From assembly GCF_001544495.1 (NCBI RefSeq), contig NZ_FCNZ02000015.1, positions 104,940 to 168,939 on the forward strand: a stretch of 64,000 nucleotides of DNA, written 5' to 3'. Positions 20,157-28,931 of this stretch are shown piece by piece; position 1 is the first letter of the stretch; each line of letters begins with the position of its first letter. Made by a program: the position numbers and the translations under genes. The stretch is from Caballeronia telluris (GTDB lineage: Bacteria > Pseudomonadota > Gammaproteobacteria > Burkholderiales > Burkholderiaceae). The notes beneath the pieces were generated by a model, which was given only the letters and a program-made list of their open reading frames with translations, did no database searches and had not been told where the DNA came from.

Positions 20157-20187
20157 AAAAACGCCAAAGGGGCGCGCCGCCCCTTGG
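20157..20187 (-). terminator. Terminator or attenuator between dnaN and gyrB
   Basis: On the minus strand, a GC-rich hairpin (CCAAGGGGCG paired with CGCCCCTTTGG, one bulged base) is followed by GTTTTT. It lies between the dnaN stop and the gyrB start, so it may reduce read-through into gyrB rather than end transcription fully. Confidence 0.7.
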
Positions 20188-20209
20188 AAAGTTTTCGGTT
20201 CTGAACGCG

Positions 20210-21313
20210 TCAGATGCGCATCGGCATCACCACGTATTTGAATTCCTCGTTCTCAGGAATCGTGATCAGCGCGCTGGAGTTGGCGTCGCCGAGGCTCACC
20301 TGGAGGTTGTCGACCTTCAGGTTCGCGAGCACGTCGAGCAGATACGTGACGTTGAACCCGATGTCGACGCTGTCGCCCTGATAGGCGATTTCCAGCTCTT
20401 CCTGCGCTTCTTCCTGGTCGGCGTTGGTCGACATGATCTTCAGTTGACCCGGCTCGATCAGGCAGCGCACGCCCTTGAACTTGTCGGACGTGAGAATGGC
20501 CGCGCGTTGGAGCGAACGCTGCAGTTCTTCGCGGCCGATCAGGAACGTGTTCTTGTGCGACTTCGGAATCACGCGCTGGAAGTCGGGGAACTTGCCTTCG
20601 ACGAGCTTGGACACCAGTTCCACCTGCCCGAAGGTGAATTTCACCTGCGTGGGCGCGATGTCGATCTTCAGGCTGTCGTCGATGTCTTCCAGGAGGCGCT
20701 GAAGTTCCAGAATGGTCTTGCGCGGAATGATGACTTCCTGGCGCGGGAACGACCCTTCGATCTTCATCGACGAAAACGCGAGGCGGTGGCCGTCTGTTGC
20801 GACCGCCATCAGCTGGTCGCCGTCGACGACGAGCAGCATGCCGTTCAGGTAATAGCGGATGTCCTGCTGGGCCATCGCGAAATGGACCATGCCGAGCAAC
20901 TGGCGAAACGTCTTCTGCGGAACCGACAGGCTCGCGCCGAAGTCAGTAGACTGGTTGACGGTCGGGAATTCGTCGGCGGCGAGCGTCTGCAGCGCGAAAC
21001 GGCTCTTGCCCGAGCGCACGGTGAGGCGCTTGTCGGACAGATCGAGCGCGACTTCGCCCGGCGGCATGGCGCGCAGGATGTCGAGCAGCTTGCGCGCGGC
21101 AACGGTGGTGGCGACTTGATCGCTGCCGACGCCGAAATCGGCGCGTGTGGTGATCTGAAGCTCGAGGTCGGTCGAGAGGAACGACACGTCGGCGCCATTC
21201 TTGGTGATCAGCAAATTGGCGAGGATCGGCAACGTATGACGGCGTTCGACGATACCGCTCACGGTTTGCAGCGGCCTTAGAAGATTATCCCGTTCGGTCT
21301 TGACCAGTTGCAT
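20210..21313 (-). CDS. dnaN: DNA polymerase III sliding clamp (beta)
   Basis: 367 residues, the normal clamp length, beginning MQLVKTERDNLLRPLQTV and ending KYVVMPMRI, the conserved clamp tail. Three clamp domains are recognisable (TLPILANLLI; FRQLLGMVHFAMAQQDIRYYLNG; NTFLIGREEL). It encircles DNA and tethers polymerase III. The start at 21313 is chosen because MQLVKT is the family start; the open frame upstream is unrelated sequence. It lies 255 bp downstream of dnaA. Confidence 0.98.
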   Translation of the reverse strand: MQLVKTERDNLLRPLQTVSGIVERRHTLPILANLLITKNGADVSFLSTDLELQITTRADFGVGSDQVATTVAARKLLDILRAMPPGEVALDLSDKRLTVRSGKSRFALQTLAADEFPTVNQSTDFGASLSVPQKTFRQLLGMVHFAMAQQDIRYYLNGMLLVVDGDQLMAVATDGHRLAFSSMKIEGSFPRQEVIIPRKTILELQRLLEDIDDSLKIDIAPTQVKFTFGQVELVSKLVEGKFPDFQRVIPKSHKNTFLIGREELQRSLQRAAILTSDKFKGVRCLIEPGQLKIMSTNADQEEAQEELEIAYQGDSVDIGFNVTYLLDVLANLKVDNLQVSLGDANSSALITIPENEEFKYVVMPMRI

Positions 21314-21568
21314 AGAGTTCCTTCGTTGATGTGACGGCCTGCCCGACGGTCGTGCCACCGTTTTGCCTTCGGACAGCCTCGTAACACGCGTTGCCGGCCC
21401 GCGCCGGTTTCGCGCGAAAGCTTGGCGCCTAATGCCGCCCAAGGCCCGCGGGCGGTCAAACCCGTATTGTGCCTCAAAACGGAACCGCTCCCTAGAAATG
21501 GGGGCATTTTCGTCAATAAACAGAGGCTTGGCGGCGCATTTTTGAGGCGCGTGTTCTTTAGCCCGCGA

Positions 21569-23140
21569 TCAGCCCTTGAGCGTCTGTTCGAGGACGTGCA
21601 ACTCGTGATTCAACTGCGCGTCCGTGCCGCGCTCGGCGCCGATCTTGCGCACGGCGTGCAGCACGGTCGTGTGATCGCGTCCACCGAAGAGTTCGCCGAT
21701 CTCCGGCAGGCTTTTCTGCGTCAGTTCCTTCGCCAGATACATCGCGATCTGCCGCGGCCGCGCGATGTTCGCCGGACGCTTCTTCGAATACATGTCGGCG
21801 ACCTTGATGTTGTAGAAGTCGGCGACAGTCTTCTGGATGTTCTCCACCGAAATCTGGCGGTTCTGCACCGTCAGCAGGTCTTTCAGCGCTTCCTTCGTCA
21901 GCTCGATCGTGATCTCGCGGCCGTGGAACTTCGAATACGCGAGGATCTTGCGCAGCGCGCCTTCGAGTTCGCGCACGTTCGAGCGCAAATGCTTCGCGAC
22001 GAAAAACGCCACGTCTTCCGACAGGCTCACGCCTTCGGACTGCGCCTTGCGCATCAGGATCGCAACGCGCATTTCGAGTTCGGGCGGCTCGATCGCGACA
22101 GTCAGACCGGAGTCGAAGCGCGAGATCAGGCGGTCGTCGATACCCGAAATTTCCTTCGGATACGTGTCGCTCGTGATGATCACCTGCGCCTTGTTCGCGA
22201 CGAGCGCCTCGAACGCGTAGAAGAACTCTTCCTGCGTGCGCGACTTGCCCGAGAAGAACTGGATATCGTCGATGAGCAGCAGGTCGAGCGAATGGTAGTA
22301 GCGCTTGAAGTCGTCGAACGCCTTGCGCTGATACGCCTTCACCACGTCCGACACGTATTGCTCCGCGTGGATGTAGCGGATGCGCGCGCCGGCCTTGTCC
22401 ATCAAAAGCTGATTGCCGATCGCGTGGATCAGGTGCGTCTTGCCCAGGCCGACGCCGCCATACAAAAAGAGCGGGTTGTACGAGACGCCCGGATTGTCCG
22501 CGACCTGGATCGCGGCCGCGCGCGCGAGCTGGTTCGCCTTGCCGGTCACGAAGTTGTCGAACGTGAGCACCGGGTTGAGCTTCGAGCGCTCGTATGCGGA
22601 ATCGTTTTCACCGCCAGGCGCACCATTGCCGCCGGGACGCCACGTGCGGCGCGCGACGGCGGCTTCATTGGCGTCGAGGCTCGGGAGGTCGAGGTCGTCG
22701 TGCGTGGCCTGCGCGTGCTGCGCGGCTTCGGCCGCGAGCGCGTTGATATGGGCGCTGGCGTTTGCGTGGTTCACCTGCCCACCGCCTTGCATGCCCTGCA
22801 TGCCGGACCCCGCCGGACGCGCGAGCGGCGGACGCGGCATCGGCACCGAGGACGCGCCCGACGACGCGCCGCCGAGCGCATTGCGCGCGGTCGCTTTCGG
22901 ATCGAGGACGAACTGAACGTCGATGGGCGCGTGCCAGAATTCGCGCGCCACATCGGCGATGCGGCCGGAGAACTGGCTTTTCACCCAGTCGAGCTTGAAA
23001 CGGTTGGGCGCGGCGATGCGCAAGGTGCTCGCATCGGCATCGAAGTCGACCAGGGCCAGCGGTTTGATCCACGTGACGTACTGCTGCGGCGTGAGTTCGC
23101 GCTCCAGCAATGCGGAACAGTGTTGCCAGAAATCGTTCAT
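21569..23140 (-). CDS. dnaA: Chromosomal replication initiator DnaA
   Basis: 523 residues. Domain I is at the N-terminus (MNDFWQHCSALLERELTPQQY). A long low-complexity linker (about residues 95-165, Gly/Ala/Met/His rich) follows. The AAA+ domain has Walker A GGVGLGKTHL near residue 230 and LLLIDDIQFF. The DNA-binding domain IV has FGGRDHTTVLHAVRKI. It binds DnaA boxes and melts the origin. The gene reads away from the origin-type gap at 23141-23548. Confidence 0.99.
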   Translation of the reverse strand: MNDFWQHCSALLERELTPQQYVTWIKPLALVDFDADASTLRIAAPNRFKLDWVKSQFSGRIADVAREFWHAPIDVQFVLDPKATARNALGGASSGASSVPMPRPPLARPAGSGMQGMQGGGQVNHANASAHINALAAEAAQHAQATHDDLDLPSLDANEAAVARRTWRPGGNGAPGGENDSAYERSKLNPVLTFDNFVTGKANQLARAAAIQVADNPGVSYNPLFLYGGVGLGKTHLIHAIGNQLLMDKAGARIRYIHAEQYVSDVVKAYQRKAFDDFKRYYHSLDLLLIDDIQFFSGKSRTQEEFFYAFEALVANKAQVIITSDTYPKEISGIDDRLISRFDSGLTVAIEPPELEMRVAILMRKAQSEGVSLSEDVAFFVAKHLRSNVRELEGALRKILAYSKFHGREITIELTKEALKDLLTVQNRQISVENIQKTVADFYNIKVADMYSKKRPANIARPRQIAMYLAKELTQKSLPEIGELFGGRDHTTVLHAVRKIGAERGTDAQLNHELHVLEQTLKG

Positions 23141-23426
23141 CGAATGCAGTCGTTATGGTTGCGCCGCTCAGTCTCCCGCCGCTCCTGTCGCGAAATTGCG
23201 ACAAGCTCCGGCGCGGCAAGCAGACATTGCTTCGGAGGCTTACGCCGCAAGGGTTTGCGGGCGAAATGCGGGCCGAAGCAGCGGGCAGATTCTTGGGATT
23301 AAGGCGAGATTCTAACGCCAAACCGCCACGCAGCGCGAGTTATCCACAGGGTCAAATCAGCACGGCGAACGATCGTGCACGCGGCACGCAATCGCTGCGG
23401 AAGCCCTTGACATCTCGCGTAAGCTA
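23141..23426. other. Candidate chromosomal origin region (oriC)
   Basis: The gap between divergent dnaA and rpmH is where the origin lies in related bacteria. It contains one perfect DnaA box, TTATCCACA, at 23340-23348. An 18-bp palindrome with arms TGTCGC and GCGACA is at 23186-23203. I see no second consensus box, so the other sites must be degenerate. No large AT-rich unwinding element is obvious; the AT-richest part is 23427-23460, which overlaps the rpmH promoter. Confidence 0.65.
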
Positions 23427-23455
23427 TTGACGGTCAAGAGGAAAAGGGTTTAAAT
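23427..23455 (+). promoter_or_regulatory. Promoter of the rpmH-rnpA-yidD-yidC run
   Basis: TTGACG (23427-23432) and TTAAAT (23450-23455) are separated by 17 bp, about 94 bp before rpmH. A second TTGACA lies at 23407-23412 but has no matching -10 element. Confidence 0.65.
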
Positions 23456-23548
23456 AGCGGGTTCCGCGAAAACCGAATTCCTGAACCACCGGCCATTGCG
23501 CTTTCTGCGGATGCCCGCGCGGTCGATCAACACCCAAGTGAGAGCACC

Positions 23549-23683
23549 ATGAAACGTACTTACCAACCTTCCGTGACGCGCCGCAAGCGCACCCATGGCT
23601 TCCGCGTCCGTATGAAGACGGCAGGCGGCCGCAAAGTGATCAACGCACGTCGCGCGAAGGGCCGCAAGCGCCTGGCAGTTTAA
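23549..23683 (+). CDS. rpmH: 50S ribosomal protein L34
   Basis: 44 residues, MKRTYQPSVTRRKRTHG at the start and KGRKRLAV at the end, very basic, matching L34 along its whole length. It is the first gene right of the origin gap and the first of a run with rnpA, yidD and yidC. The promoter is 94 bp upstream. Confidence 0.99.
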   Translation: MKRTYQPSVTRRKRTHGFRVRMKTAGGRKVINARRAKGRKRLAV

Positions 23684-23727
23684 GGTTGCTTTTGTCGGCA
23701 CGCGCTAACCCGGCGTGCGAACCGGAC

Positions 23728-24210
23728 ATGCCCCGCGCGGAAGGCTCCTCACAGGACACCATTCAGTTGCGAGCGCAGGCCGCGTTCCCCAAGGCCGCAA
23801 GGCTACTGAAAACGGATGAATACTCATCCGTTTTTCGTTTGCGCCCGTGGCGACGCTCCCCGCACTTCGTGCTGTACGGCAAGCCGACTGGCAACGAAGC
23901 GCGTCTCGGGCTCGTCATCGGCAAGAAGCAGGCGCCGCGCGCGGTCACGCGAAACCTGATCAAGCGGCTCGCGCGCGACGCGTTCCGGTTGCGTCGCGCG
24001 GAACTCGGCGGGTGGGATATTCTCTTGAGGCTGCACGCGAAGATCGACCGCAAGGCCATGCCGAGCGCGAAGTCGCCGCCGCTTCGAACGCTGATGCGCG
24101 GCGAGATCGACATGCTGATCGACCGTGCGGTGCGCGAAGCGGCACGTCGCGCGGTGCAGGACGTCGCGGCACCGGCCGTCGACGATTCACCGAAGCCCTC
24201 CGGGCAATGA
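23728..24210 (+). CDS. rnpA: Ribonuclease P protein component
   Basis: About 160 residues from the ATG at 23728. The family features are present: FPKAARLLKTDEYSSVF, HFVLYG, RLGLVIGKK and the RNA-binding helix RNLIKRLARDAFR. It binds the RNase P RNA and aids tRNA 5' processing. A longer version from a TTG at 23686 is possible, and the N-terminal 15 or so residues are not conserved in the family, so the start is uncertain. It follows rpmH closely, as is normal. Confidence 0.95.
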   Translation: MPRAEGSSQDTIQLRAQAAFPKAARLLKTDEYSSVFRLRPWRRSPHFVLYGKPTGNEARLGLVIGKKQAPRAVTRNLIKRLARDAFRLRRAELGGWDILLRLHAKIDRKAMPSAKSPPLRTLMRGEIDMLIDRAVREAARRAVQDVAAPAVDDSPKPSGQ

Positions 24211-24268
24211 GGCGCACGCGGTATCCGGTTCGCTCGCGCGAGCCAGAAAAATCCGCGGCGCGAAGCTT

Positions 24269-24568
24269 ATGCAAACGGCACTGATCGCGTTGTTGCGCTT
24301 TTACAAGCTTGCTGTGAGCCCTCTGCTCGGCAACCGCTGCCGCTTTTTCCCTTCCTGTTCCGACTACGCGCGCGAAGCAATCCAGTATCATGGCGCCGCG
24401 CACGGCACGTATCTCGCAGCTAAACGCCTGTGCCGCTGTCATCCGTTCTCGGCTGGCGGCATCGACCTGGTCCCGCCACCGTCGCCGGCTTCACGACGCG
24501 ATTCCCCGCCCGTCAGCCGATCGGCGGGCGAATCTGCATCAGAAGAACTCACTACCAAACGGCGCTAA
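24269..24568 (+). CDS. yidD: Membrane protein insertion efficiency factor YidD
   Basis: 99 residues. The core carries LLRFYKLAVSPLLGNRCRF, FPSCSDYAREAI and CRCHPF, the conserved YidD pattern with its three to four cysteines. The C-terminal 30 residues after DLVPPP are poorly conserved. It aids YidC-dependent membrane protein insertion. Located between rnpA and yidC as in most bacteria; the short distance to rnpA suggests cotranscription. Confidence 0.95.
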   Translation: MQTALIALLRFYKLAVSPLLGNRCRFFPSCSDYAREAIQYHGAAHGTYLAAKRLCRCHPFSAGGIDLVPPPSPASRRDSPPVSRSAGESASEELTTKRR

Positions 24569-24598
24569 AGCGCTTTTCGATCGACACTGAGACAACGC

Positions 24599-26266
24599 AT
24601 GGATATCAAACGTACCGTCCTATGGGTCATCTTCTTCATGTCGGCTGTCATGCTGTTCGACAACTGGCAACGTGACCATGGGCGCCCGTCGATGTTCTTC
24701 CCGAACGCCGTCCCGACCAAGACGGCCGGCACTGCCGCACCGGGAACCACGACGCCGGGCACGCAACCCGCCGACCTGCCCGCAGCCGCCAGCGGCGTGA
24801 CCGCAGCCGCGCCCGGCACGGCGACGCCGCCCGCGAACGCGGCCGCGCAGATCGTCAAGTTCTCGACGGACGTCTACGCAGGCGAAATCGATACGCGCGG
24901 CGGCACGCTGTCCAAGCTCTCGCTCGTGAAGGAAGGCGACGGCAAGCAGCCCGACCTCTACATCACCCTTTTCGATCACACCGCGACGCACACGTATCTC
25001 GCGCGCACGGGCCTGCTCGGCGGCGATTTCCCGAACCATAACGACGTCTTCACGCCGGTTCCGGGCCAGACGTCGCTGTCGGGCGATGCGAAGACGCTTT
25101 CGCTCGCGTTCGAATCGCCGGTGAAGGGCGGCGTGAAGGTCGTGAAGACCTACACGTTCACGCGCGGCAGCTATGTGATCAACGTCGATACGAAGATCGA
25201 GAACGTCGGCACCGCGCCGGTCACGCCGAAGCTCTACATGGAACTCGTGCGCGACAACACGCCGGTGGAAACGCCGCGCTTCTCGCACACGTTCATCGGG
25301 CCGGCTGTCTACACGGATCAGCATCACTTCCAGAAGATCGACTTCAGCGACATCGACAAGAACAAGGCGACCTTCGAGCCTTCCGCCGACAACGGCTGGA
25401 TCGCGATGGTGCAGCATTACTTCGCGTCGGCGTGGATTCCGCAGCAGGGCGTGAAGCGCGACATCTACGTGCAGAAGATCGACCAACTGTATCGCGTGGG
25501 CGTGCAGATGCCGGTGCAGACCATCGCGCCGGGACAAAGCGCCACCGTCGATGCGCGTCTCTTCGCCGGTCCGGAAGAAGAGCGCATGCTCGAAGGCATC
25601 GCGCCGGGGCTGGAACTGGTGAAGGACTACGGCATGGTGACGATCATCGCCAAGCCGCTCTTCTGGCTGCTGGAAAAGATCCACAGCTATGTCGGCAACT
25701 GGGGCTGGTCGATCGTGCTCCTGACGCTGCTCATCAAGGCCGTGTTCTTCCCGCTGTCGGCGGCGAGCTACAAGTCGATGGCGCGCATGAAGGCCATCAC
25801 GCCGCGCATGCAGCAATTGCGTGAACGCTTCAAGAGCGATCCGCAGAAGATGAACGCCGCGCTGATGGAGTTGTACAAGACCGAAAAGGTCAATCCGTTC
25901 GGCGGCTGTCTGCCGGTCGTCGTGCAGATTCCGGTGTTCATCTCGCTGTACTGGGTGCTGCTGTCGTCGGTGGAAATGCGCGGCGCGCCGTGGATCGGCT
26001 GGATTCACGATCTGTCGCAGCAGGACCCGTTCTTCATCCTGCCGGTGCTGATGGCCGTCTCGATGTTCCTGCAGACGAAGCTCAACCCGACGCCGCCCGA
26101 CCCCGTTCAGGCGAAGATGATGATGTTCATGCCGATCGCGTTCTCGGTCATGTTCTTCTTCTTCCCGGCCGGTCTGGTGCTGTATTACGTGGTGAACAAC
26201 GTGCTGTCGATCGCGCAGCAGTATTACATCACGCGCATGATGGGGGCGAGTAAGAAGGCGGCTTGA
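24599..26266 (+). CDS. yidC: Membrane protein insertase YidC
   Basis: 555 residues, the gamma/beta-proteobacterial length. It has an N-terminal membrane anchor (TVLWVIFFMSAVMLF), a Pro/Ala/Thr linker, a periplasmic domain (about 85-340), and the conserved five-segment core from about 355 to 545. Within the core are NWGWSIVLLTLLIKAVFFPLS, NPFGGCLPVVVQIPVFISLY and the hydrophobic end region. It inserts and folds inner-membrane proteins with or without SecYEG. A strong terminator follows within 25 bp. Confidence 0.98.
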   Translation: MDIKRTVLWVIFFMSAVMLFDNWQRDHGRPSMFFPNAVPTKTAGTAAPGTTTPGTQPADLPAAASGVTAAAPGTATPPANAAAQIVKFSTDVYAGEIDTRGGTLSKLSLVKEGDGKQPDLYITLFDHTATHTYLARTGLLGGDFPNHNDVFTPVPGQTSLSGDAKTLSLAFESPVKGGVKVVKTYTFTRGSYVINVDTKIENVGTAPVTPKLYMELVRDNTPVETPRFSHTFIGPAVYTDQHHFQKIDFSDIDKNKATFEPSADNGWIAMVQHYFASAWIPQQGVKRDIYVQKIDQLYRVGVQMPVQTIAPGQSATVDARLFAGPEEERMLEGIAPGLELVKDYGMVTIIAKPLFWLLEKIHSYVGNWGWSIVLLTLLIKAVFFPLSAASYKSMARMKAITPRMQQLRERFKSDPQKMNAALMELYKTEKVNPFGGCLPVVVQIPVFISLYWVLLSSVEMRGAPWIGWIHDLSQQDPFFILPVLMAVSMFLQTKLNPTPPDPVQAKMMMFMPIAFSVMFFFFPAGLVLYYVVNNVLSIAQQYYITRMMGASKKAA

Positions 26267-26289
26267 CGCGCCCGATGCTTCGCTCACGC

Positions 26290-26321
26290 AAAAACGCCCG
26301 GACTTCAGTCCGGGCGTTTTT
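26290..26321. terminator. Bidirectional terminator between yidC and the HTH gene
   Basis: A perfect 14-bp stem (AAAAACGCCCGGAC with GTCCGGGCGTTTTT) and a four-base loop, with T-runs on both strands. It ends yidC on the plus strand and the convergent HTH gene on the minus strand. Confidence 0.95.
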
Positions 26322-26330
26322 GTTTTCGGG

Positions 26331-26747
26331 CTAGCGTTTCACCACGCCATAAAACTCATTGATCAGTTTCTCGACCAGATACCGATGATCAGGCGAAAGC
26401 GCCTCGATTTTCGACGCCAGTTCAAGCATCTCCTCCGACGCAGGATACTTCTCATCCCGGGCAATCGGCTTTGGCACGCCTTGCGCAGTTCCGCTCGGCG
26501 ACGGCCCGTAGTGCAGCCAGTGCAAGTCCACCTTGAACCAGTCGGCGAGCGTCTGCAATTTATCGACGGTCGGAATCGAGCGCGCCGAGAGCCACTTGTG
26601 CGCGGTTTGCGGCGACACCGATTCGCCGTGATAGCGCAGATTGAAATGCAGTGCGAGATCTGTCGCCCCGCGCATCTTCTCGGGAGCGCGGGTCATTGAG
26701 AATTTCAGGCGATCCGAGAAATCGGCCTTTTCTTTTGCGGTTGGCAT
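26331..26747 (-). CDS. Small phage-repressor-like HTH regulator
   Basis: 138 residues from the ATG at 26747. The N-terminal 70 residues contain a lambda-repressor-like helix-turn-helix (SVSPQTAHKWLSARSIPTVDKLQTLADWF). The C-terminal half has no recognised domain (SKIEALSPDHRYLVEKLINEFY). A GTG at 26822 would add 25 residues. However, the best promoter places the transcription start near 26815, downstream of that GTG, so the ATG is preferred although it lacks a clear ribosome site. It is bordered by two palindromes likely to be its own operators. No phage genes surround it. Confidence 0.75.
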   Translation of the reverse strand: MPTAKEKADFSDRLKFSMTRAPEKMRGATDLALHFNLRYHGESVSPQTAHKWLSARSIPTVDKLQTLADWFKVDLHWLHYGPSPSGTAQGVPKPIARDEKYPASEEMLELASKIEALSPDHRYLVEKLINEFYGVVKR

Positions 26748-26772
26748 GGTCGCGATTGTGCGAGGCAAACGC

Positions 26773-26857
26773 TGACTGGCAGTCAACCATCTACGATAGA
26801 TTTTGCGAACAATGTAAGCCACTTATCTTGTCTGGGAAAATAAACTGACAAATCAGT
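26773..26857 (-). promoter_or_regulatory. Promoter and twin palindromes of the HTH gene
   Basis: Minus-strand TTGTCA (26846-26851) and GATAAG (26822-26827) are 18 bp apart. The palindrome ACTGA-CAAA-TCAGT (26844-26857) covers the -35 element. A perfect palindrome TGACTG-G-CAGTCA (26773-26785) lies about 30 bp into the transcript. Both share the ACTGA/TCAGT half-site, which suggests autorepression. Confidence 0.6.
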
Positions 26858-27061
26858 GTCACGCGTACGTCGAACCGAGTGCCGCCCGCGTGTTCAGGGA
26901 AGCATCTGGAATTGTTTCGATTGGCGTCGCAATCGCTCACCAGAGCGTATCTCAATTAAGATAAGCACAGAAAGCTCCTTCACCGTCCTAAACGCCAGGA
27001 GCACGAAAGCCCCGCGATACAATGCGGGCACCGCCAATCCCGCACCCGAGCCCCGCCGACC

Positions 27062-28453
27062 ATGTTCAACAACGACGCCGATCCGATCATCGCCATCGCC
27101 ACCGCTCCGGGGCGCGGCGGAATCGGCGTCGTGCGGCTGTCGTTCGGACGCGCCGGCGAAGCGGCGGCCTCGCACGCGATGCACGCGCTCTGCGGCCAGT
27201 TGCTGGGCGCACGCCACGCGAGCTACGTGCCGTTCATCGACGGCAAAGGCGAAGCGCTCGATCGCGGCATCGCGCTGTATTTTCCGGCGCCGCACTCGTA
27301 CACCGGCGAGCACGTCCTCGAACTGCAGGGCCACGGCGGCCCGATCGTGCTGCAACTCGTGTTGCAGCGCGCGATCGAGGTCGGGCGCGAATTCGGCCTG
27401 CGTCTAGCCGAGCCGGGCGAATTCACGCGCCGCGCGTTCCTCAACGACAAACTCGATCTCGCGCAGGCGGAAGCCGTCGCCGATCTGATCGAGGCGAGCA
27501 CGGAAGCGGCCGCGCGCTCGGCCGGACGCTCTCTCGACGGCGCGTTCTCGCGCGAAATCCACGCGCTTGTCGAGGACGTGATCACGCTGCGGATGCTGGT
27601 CGAAGCGACGCTCGATTTCCCCGAAGAAGAGATCGACTTTCTCGAAGCCGCCGACGCGCGCGGCAAGCTCGCGCGCATCCGCGAGCGGCTCGCGACGGTG
27701 CTCGCCGACGCGCGGCAAGGCGCGCTCCTGCGGGAAGGGCTCTCGGTGGTGCTGGCGGGCCAGCCGAACGTCGGGAAGTCATCGCTGTTGAACGCGCTCG
27801 CGGGCGCGGAGCTTGCCATCGTCACGCCGATCGCGGGCACCACGCGCGACAAGGTCACGCAGACGATCCAGATCGAAGGCATTCCGCTGCATGTGATCGA
27901 CACGGCCGGCCTGCGCGAGACCGAGGACGAAGTCGAGCGGATTGGCATCGAGCGGACCTGGGGCGAGATCGAACGCGCCGATGTCGTGCTGCATCTGCTC
28001 GATGCGCGCGCCGGCGTGACGCCCGAAGACCAGGCGATTGCCGCGCGTTTTCCGGCGGGCGTGCCGGTGGTGCGCGTGTCGAACAAGGCGGATCTGGCGG
28101 GCGTGGCGGCGTCGGTGACGCAAACCGAAGGCGGCGATGCCCGCGACGTGCGTTTATCGGCGAAAACGGGTGACGGCATTGCACTGCTGCGCGGCGAACT
28201 GCTGAAGATCGCCGGCTGGCAGGCGGGCGCAGAGAGCGTTTACCTCGCGCGCGAGCGGCATTTGATTGCATTGCGCACGGCCGCGGAACATCTCGCGCTC
28301 GCCTCGGATCACGCCGATCAGAACGCCCAGGCGCTCGACCTTTTCGCCGAGGAGTTGCGGCTCGGCCAGGATTCGCTCAATTCGATCACGGGCGAGTTCA
28401 CGTCGGACGATCTGCTGGGCGTGATTTTCAGCCGGTTTTGCATCGGCAAGTGA
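27062..28453 (+). CDS. mnmE: tRNA modification GTPase MnmE
   Basis: 463 residues. The N-terminal tetrahydrofolate-binding domain begins DPIIAIATAPGRGGIGVVR. The inserted G domain has GQPNVGKSSLLN, IAGTTRDKV, DTAGLRET and NKAD. The C-terminus is the conserved FCIGK with the essential Cys460. With MnmG it makes the cmnm5 modification of wobble uridine. It follows yidC, interrupted here by the convergent HTH gene, which is not part of the usual block. Confidence 0.98.
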   Translation: MFNNDADPIIAIATAPGRGGIGVVRLSFGRAGEAAASHAMHALCGQLLGARHASYVPFIDGKGEALDRGIALYFPAPHSYTGEHVLELQGHGGPIVLQLVLQRAIEVGREFGLRLAEPGEFTRRAFLNDKLDLAQAEAVADLIEASTEAAARSAGRSLDGAFSREIHALVEDVITLRMLVEATLDFPEEEIDFLEAADARGKLARIRERLATVLADARQGALLREGLSVVLAGQPNVGKSSLLNALAGAELAIVTPIAGTTRDKVTQTIQIEGIPLHVIDTAGLRETEDEVERIGIERTWGEIERADVVLHLLDARAGVTPEDQAIAARFPAGVPVVRVSNKADLAGVAASVTQTEGGDARDVRLSAKTGDGIALLRGELLKIAGWQAGAESVYLARERHLIALRTAAEHLALASDHADQNAQALDLFAEELRLGQDSLNSITGEFTSDDLLGVIFSRFCIGK

Positions 28454-28463
28454 ACGGCCGGTC

Positions 28464-28931
28464 CTACGTTGGCGGCCGTCCCGCCTCGCGCAACTCCGCA
28501 CTGAGCTTTTCGCTTTCCGCCGGACGCCCGTGAAACGCGGCCGGCGTGTTCTGGAACATCTCGATCCGGTATTCGCCGTCGCACAGCGACAGCACCATCG
28601 TCTGCACCGCGTTCAGCTCCGGATTCAGATCGTCCGCGTCGCGTGGCCACATGCCGGCGACGCCGCGCAGCATCAGCGTCTGCCCGCCCGCCATGCGCCG
28701 CACTTCCCGCACTTTCGCGACGAAACGCGGCGTCGGATGCTGCGCGAAGATGGGCGCGAGATGCGTTTCGATGGCCGTGCGTCCGTCGATAGCGCTTCCG
28801 TCGAAGCCGACCATGCTGCCGCGCTCGCGGAACAGCGCGGCCATCGCGGGCGCGTCCTGGCGGTTCCACGCAGCGAGGAGCGCGAAATACACGCGTCGCG
28901 CGGCGCCGGTCCAGTCGTCGATGTCGCTCAT
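28464..28931 (-). CDS. SnoaL/SgcJ-like (NTF2-fold) protein
   Basis: 155 residues. It reads as an NTF2-like cone fold: ARRVYFALLAAWNRQDAPAMAALF, then GSMVGFDGSAIDGRTAIETHL and a C-terminal strand pair. SgcJ/EcaC-type members are small enzymes or binding proteins of unclear role. The start at 28931 overlaps the stop of the upstream LysE gene by 4 bp, so the two are translationally coupled. Converges with mnmE. Confidence 0.75.
   Translation of the reverse strand: MSDIDDWTGAARRVYFALLAAWNRQDAPAMAALFRERGSMVGFDGSAIDGRTAIETHLAPIFAQHPTPRFVAKVREVRRMAGGQTLMLRGVAGMWPRDADDLNPELNAVQTMVLSLCDGEYRIEMFQNTPAAFHGRPAESEKLSAELREAGRPPT

Noticed and set aside
23407..23412. TTGACA as the -35 element of rpmH
   Set aside because: Seventeen bp downstream there is ACGGTC, not a -10 element; the TTGACG/TTAAAT pair 20 bp further fits better.
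24620..26287. A 555-codon minus-strand frame over yidC
   Set aside because: Mirror of yidC; no start signal and only low-complexity charged sequence.
26748..26822. GTG start at 26822 for the HTH gene
   Set aside because: The best promoter puts transcription start near 26815, so the GTG would be outside the message; the ATG at 26747 is preferred.
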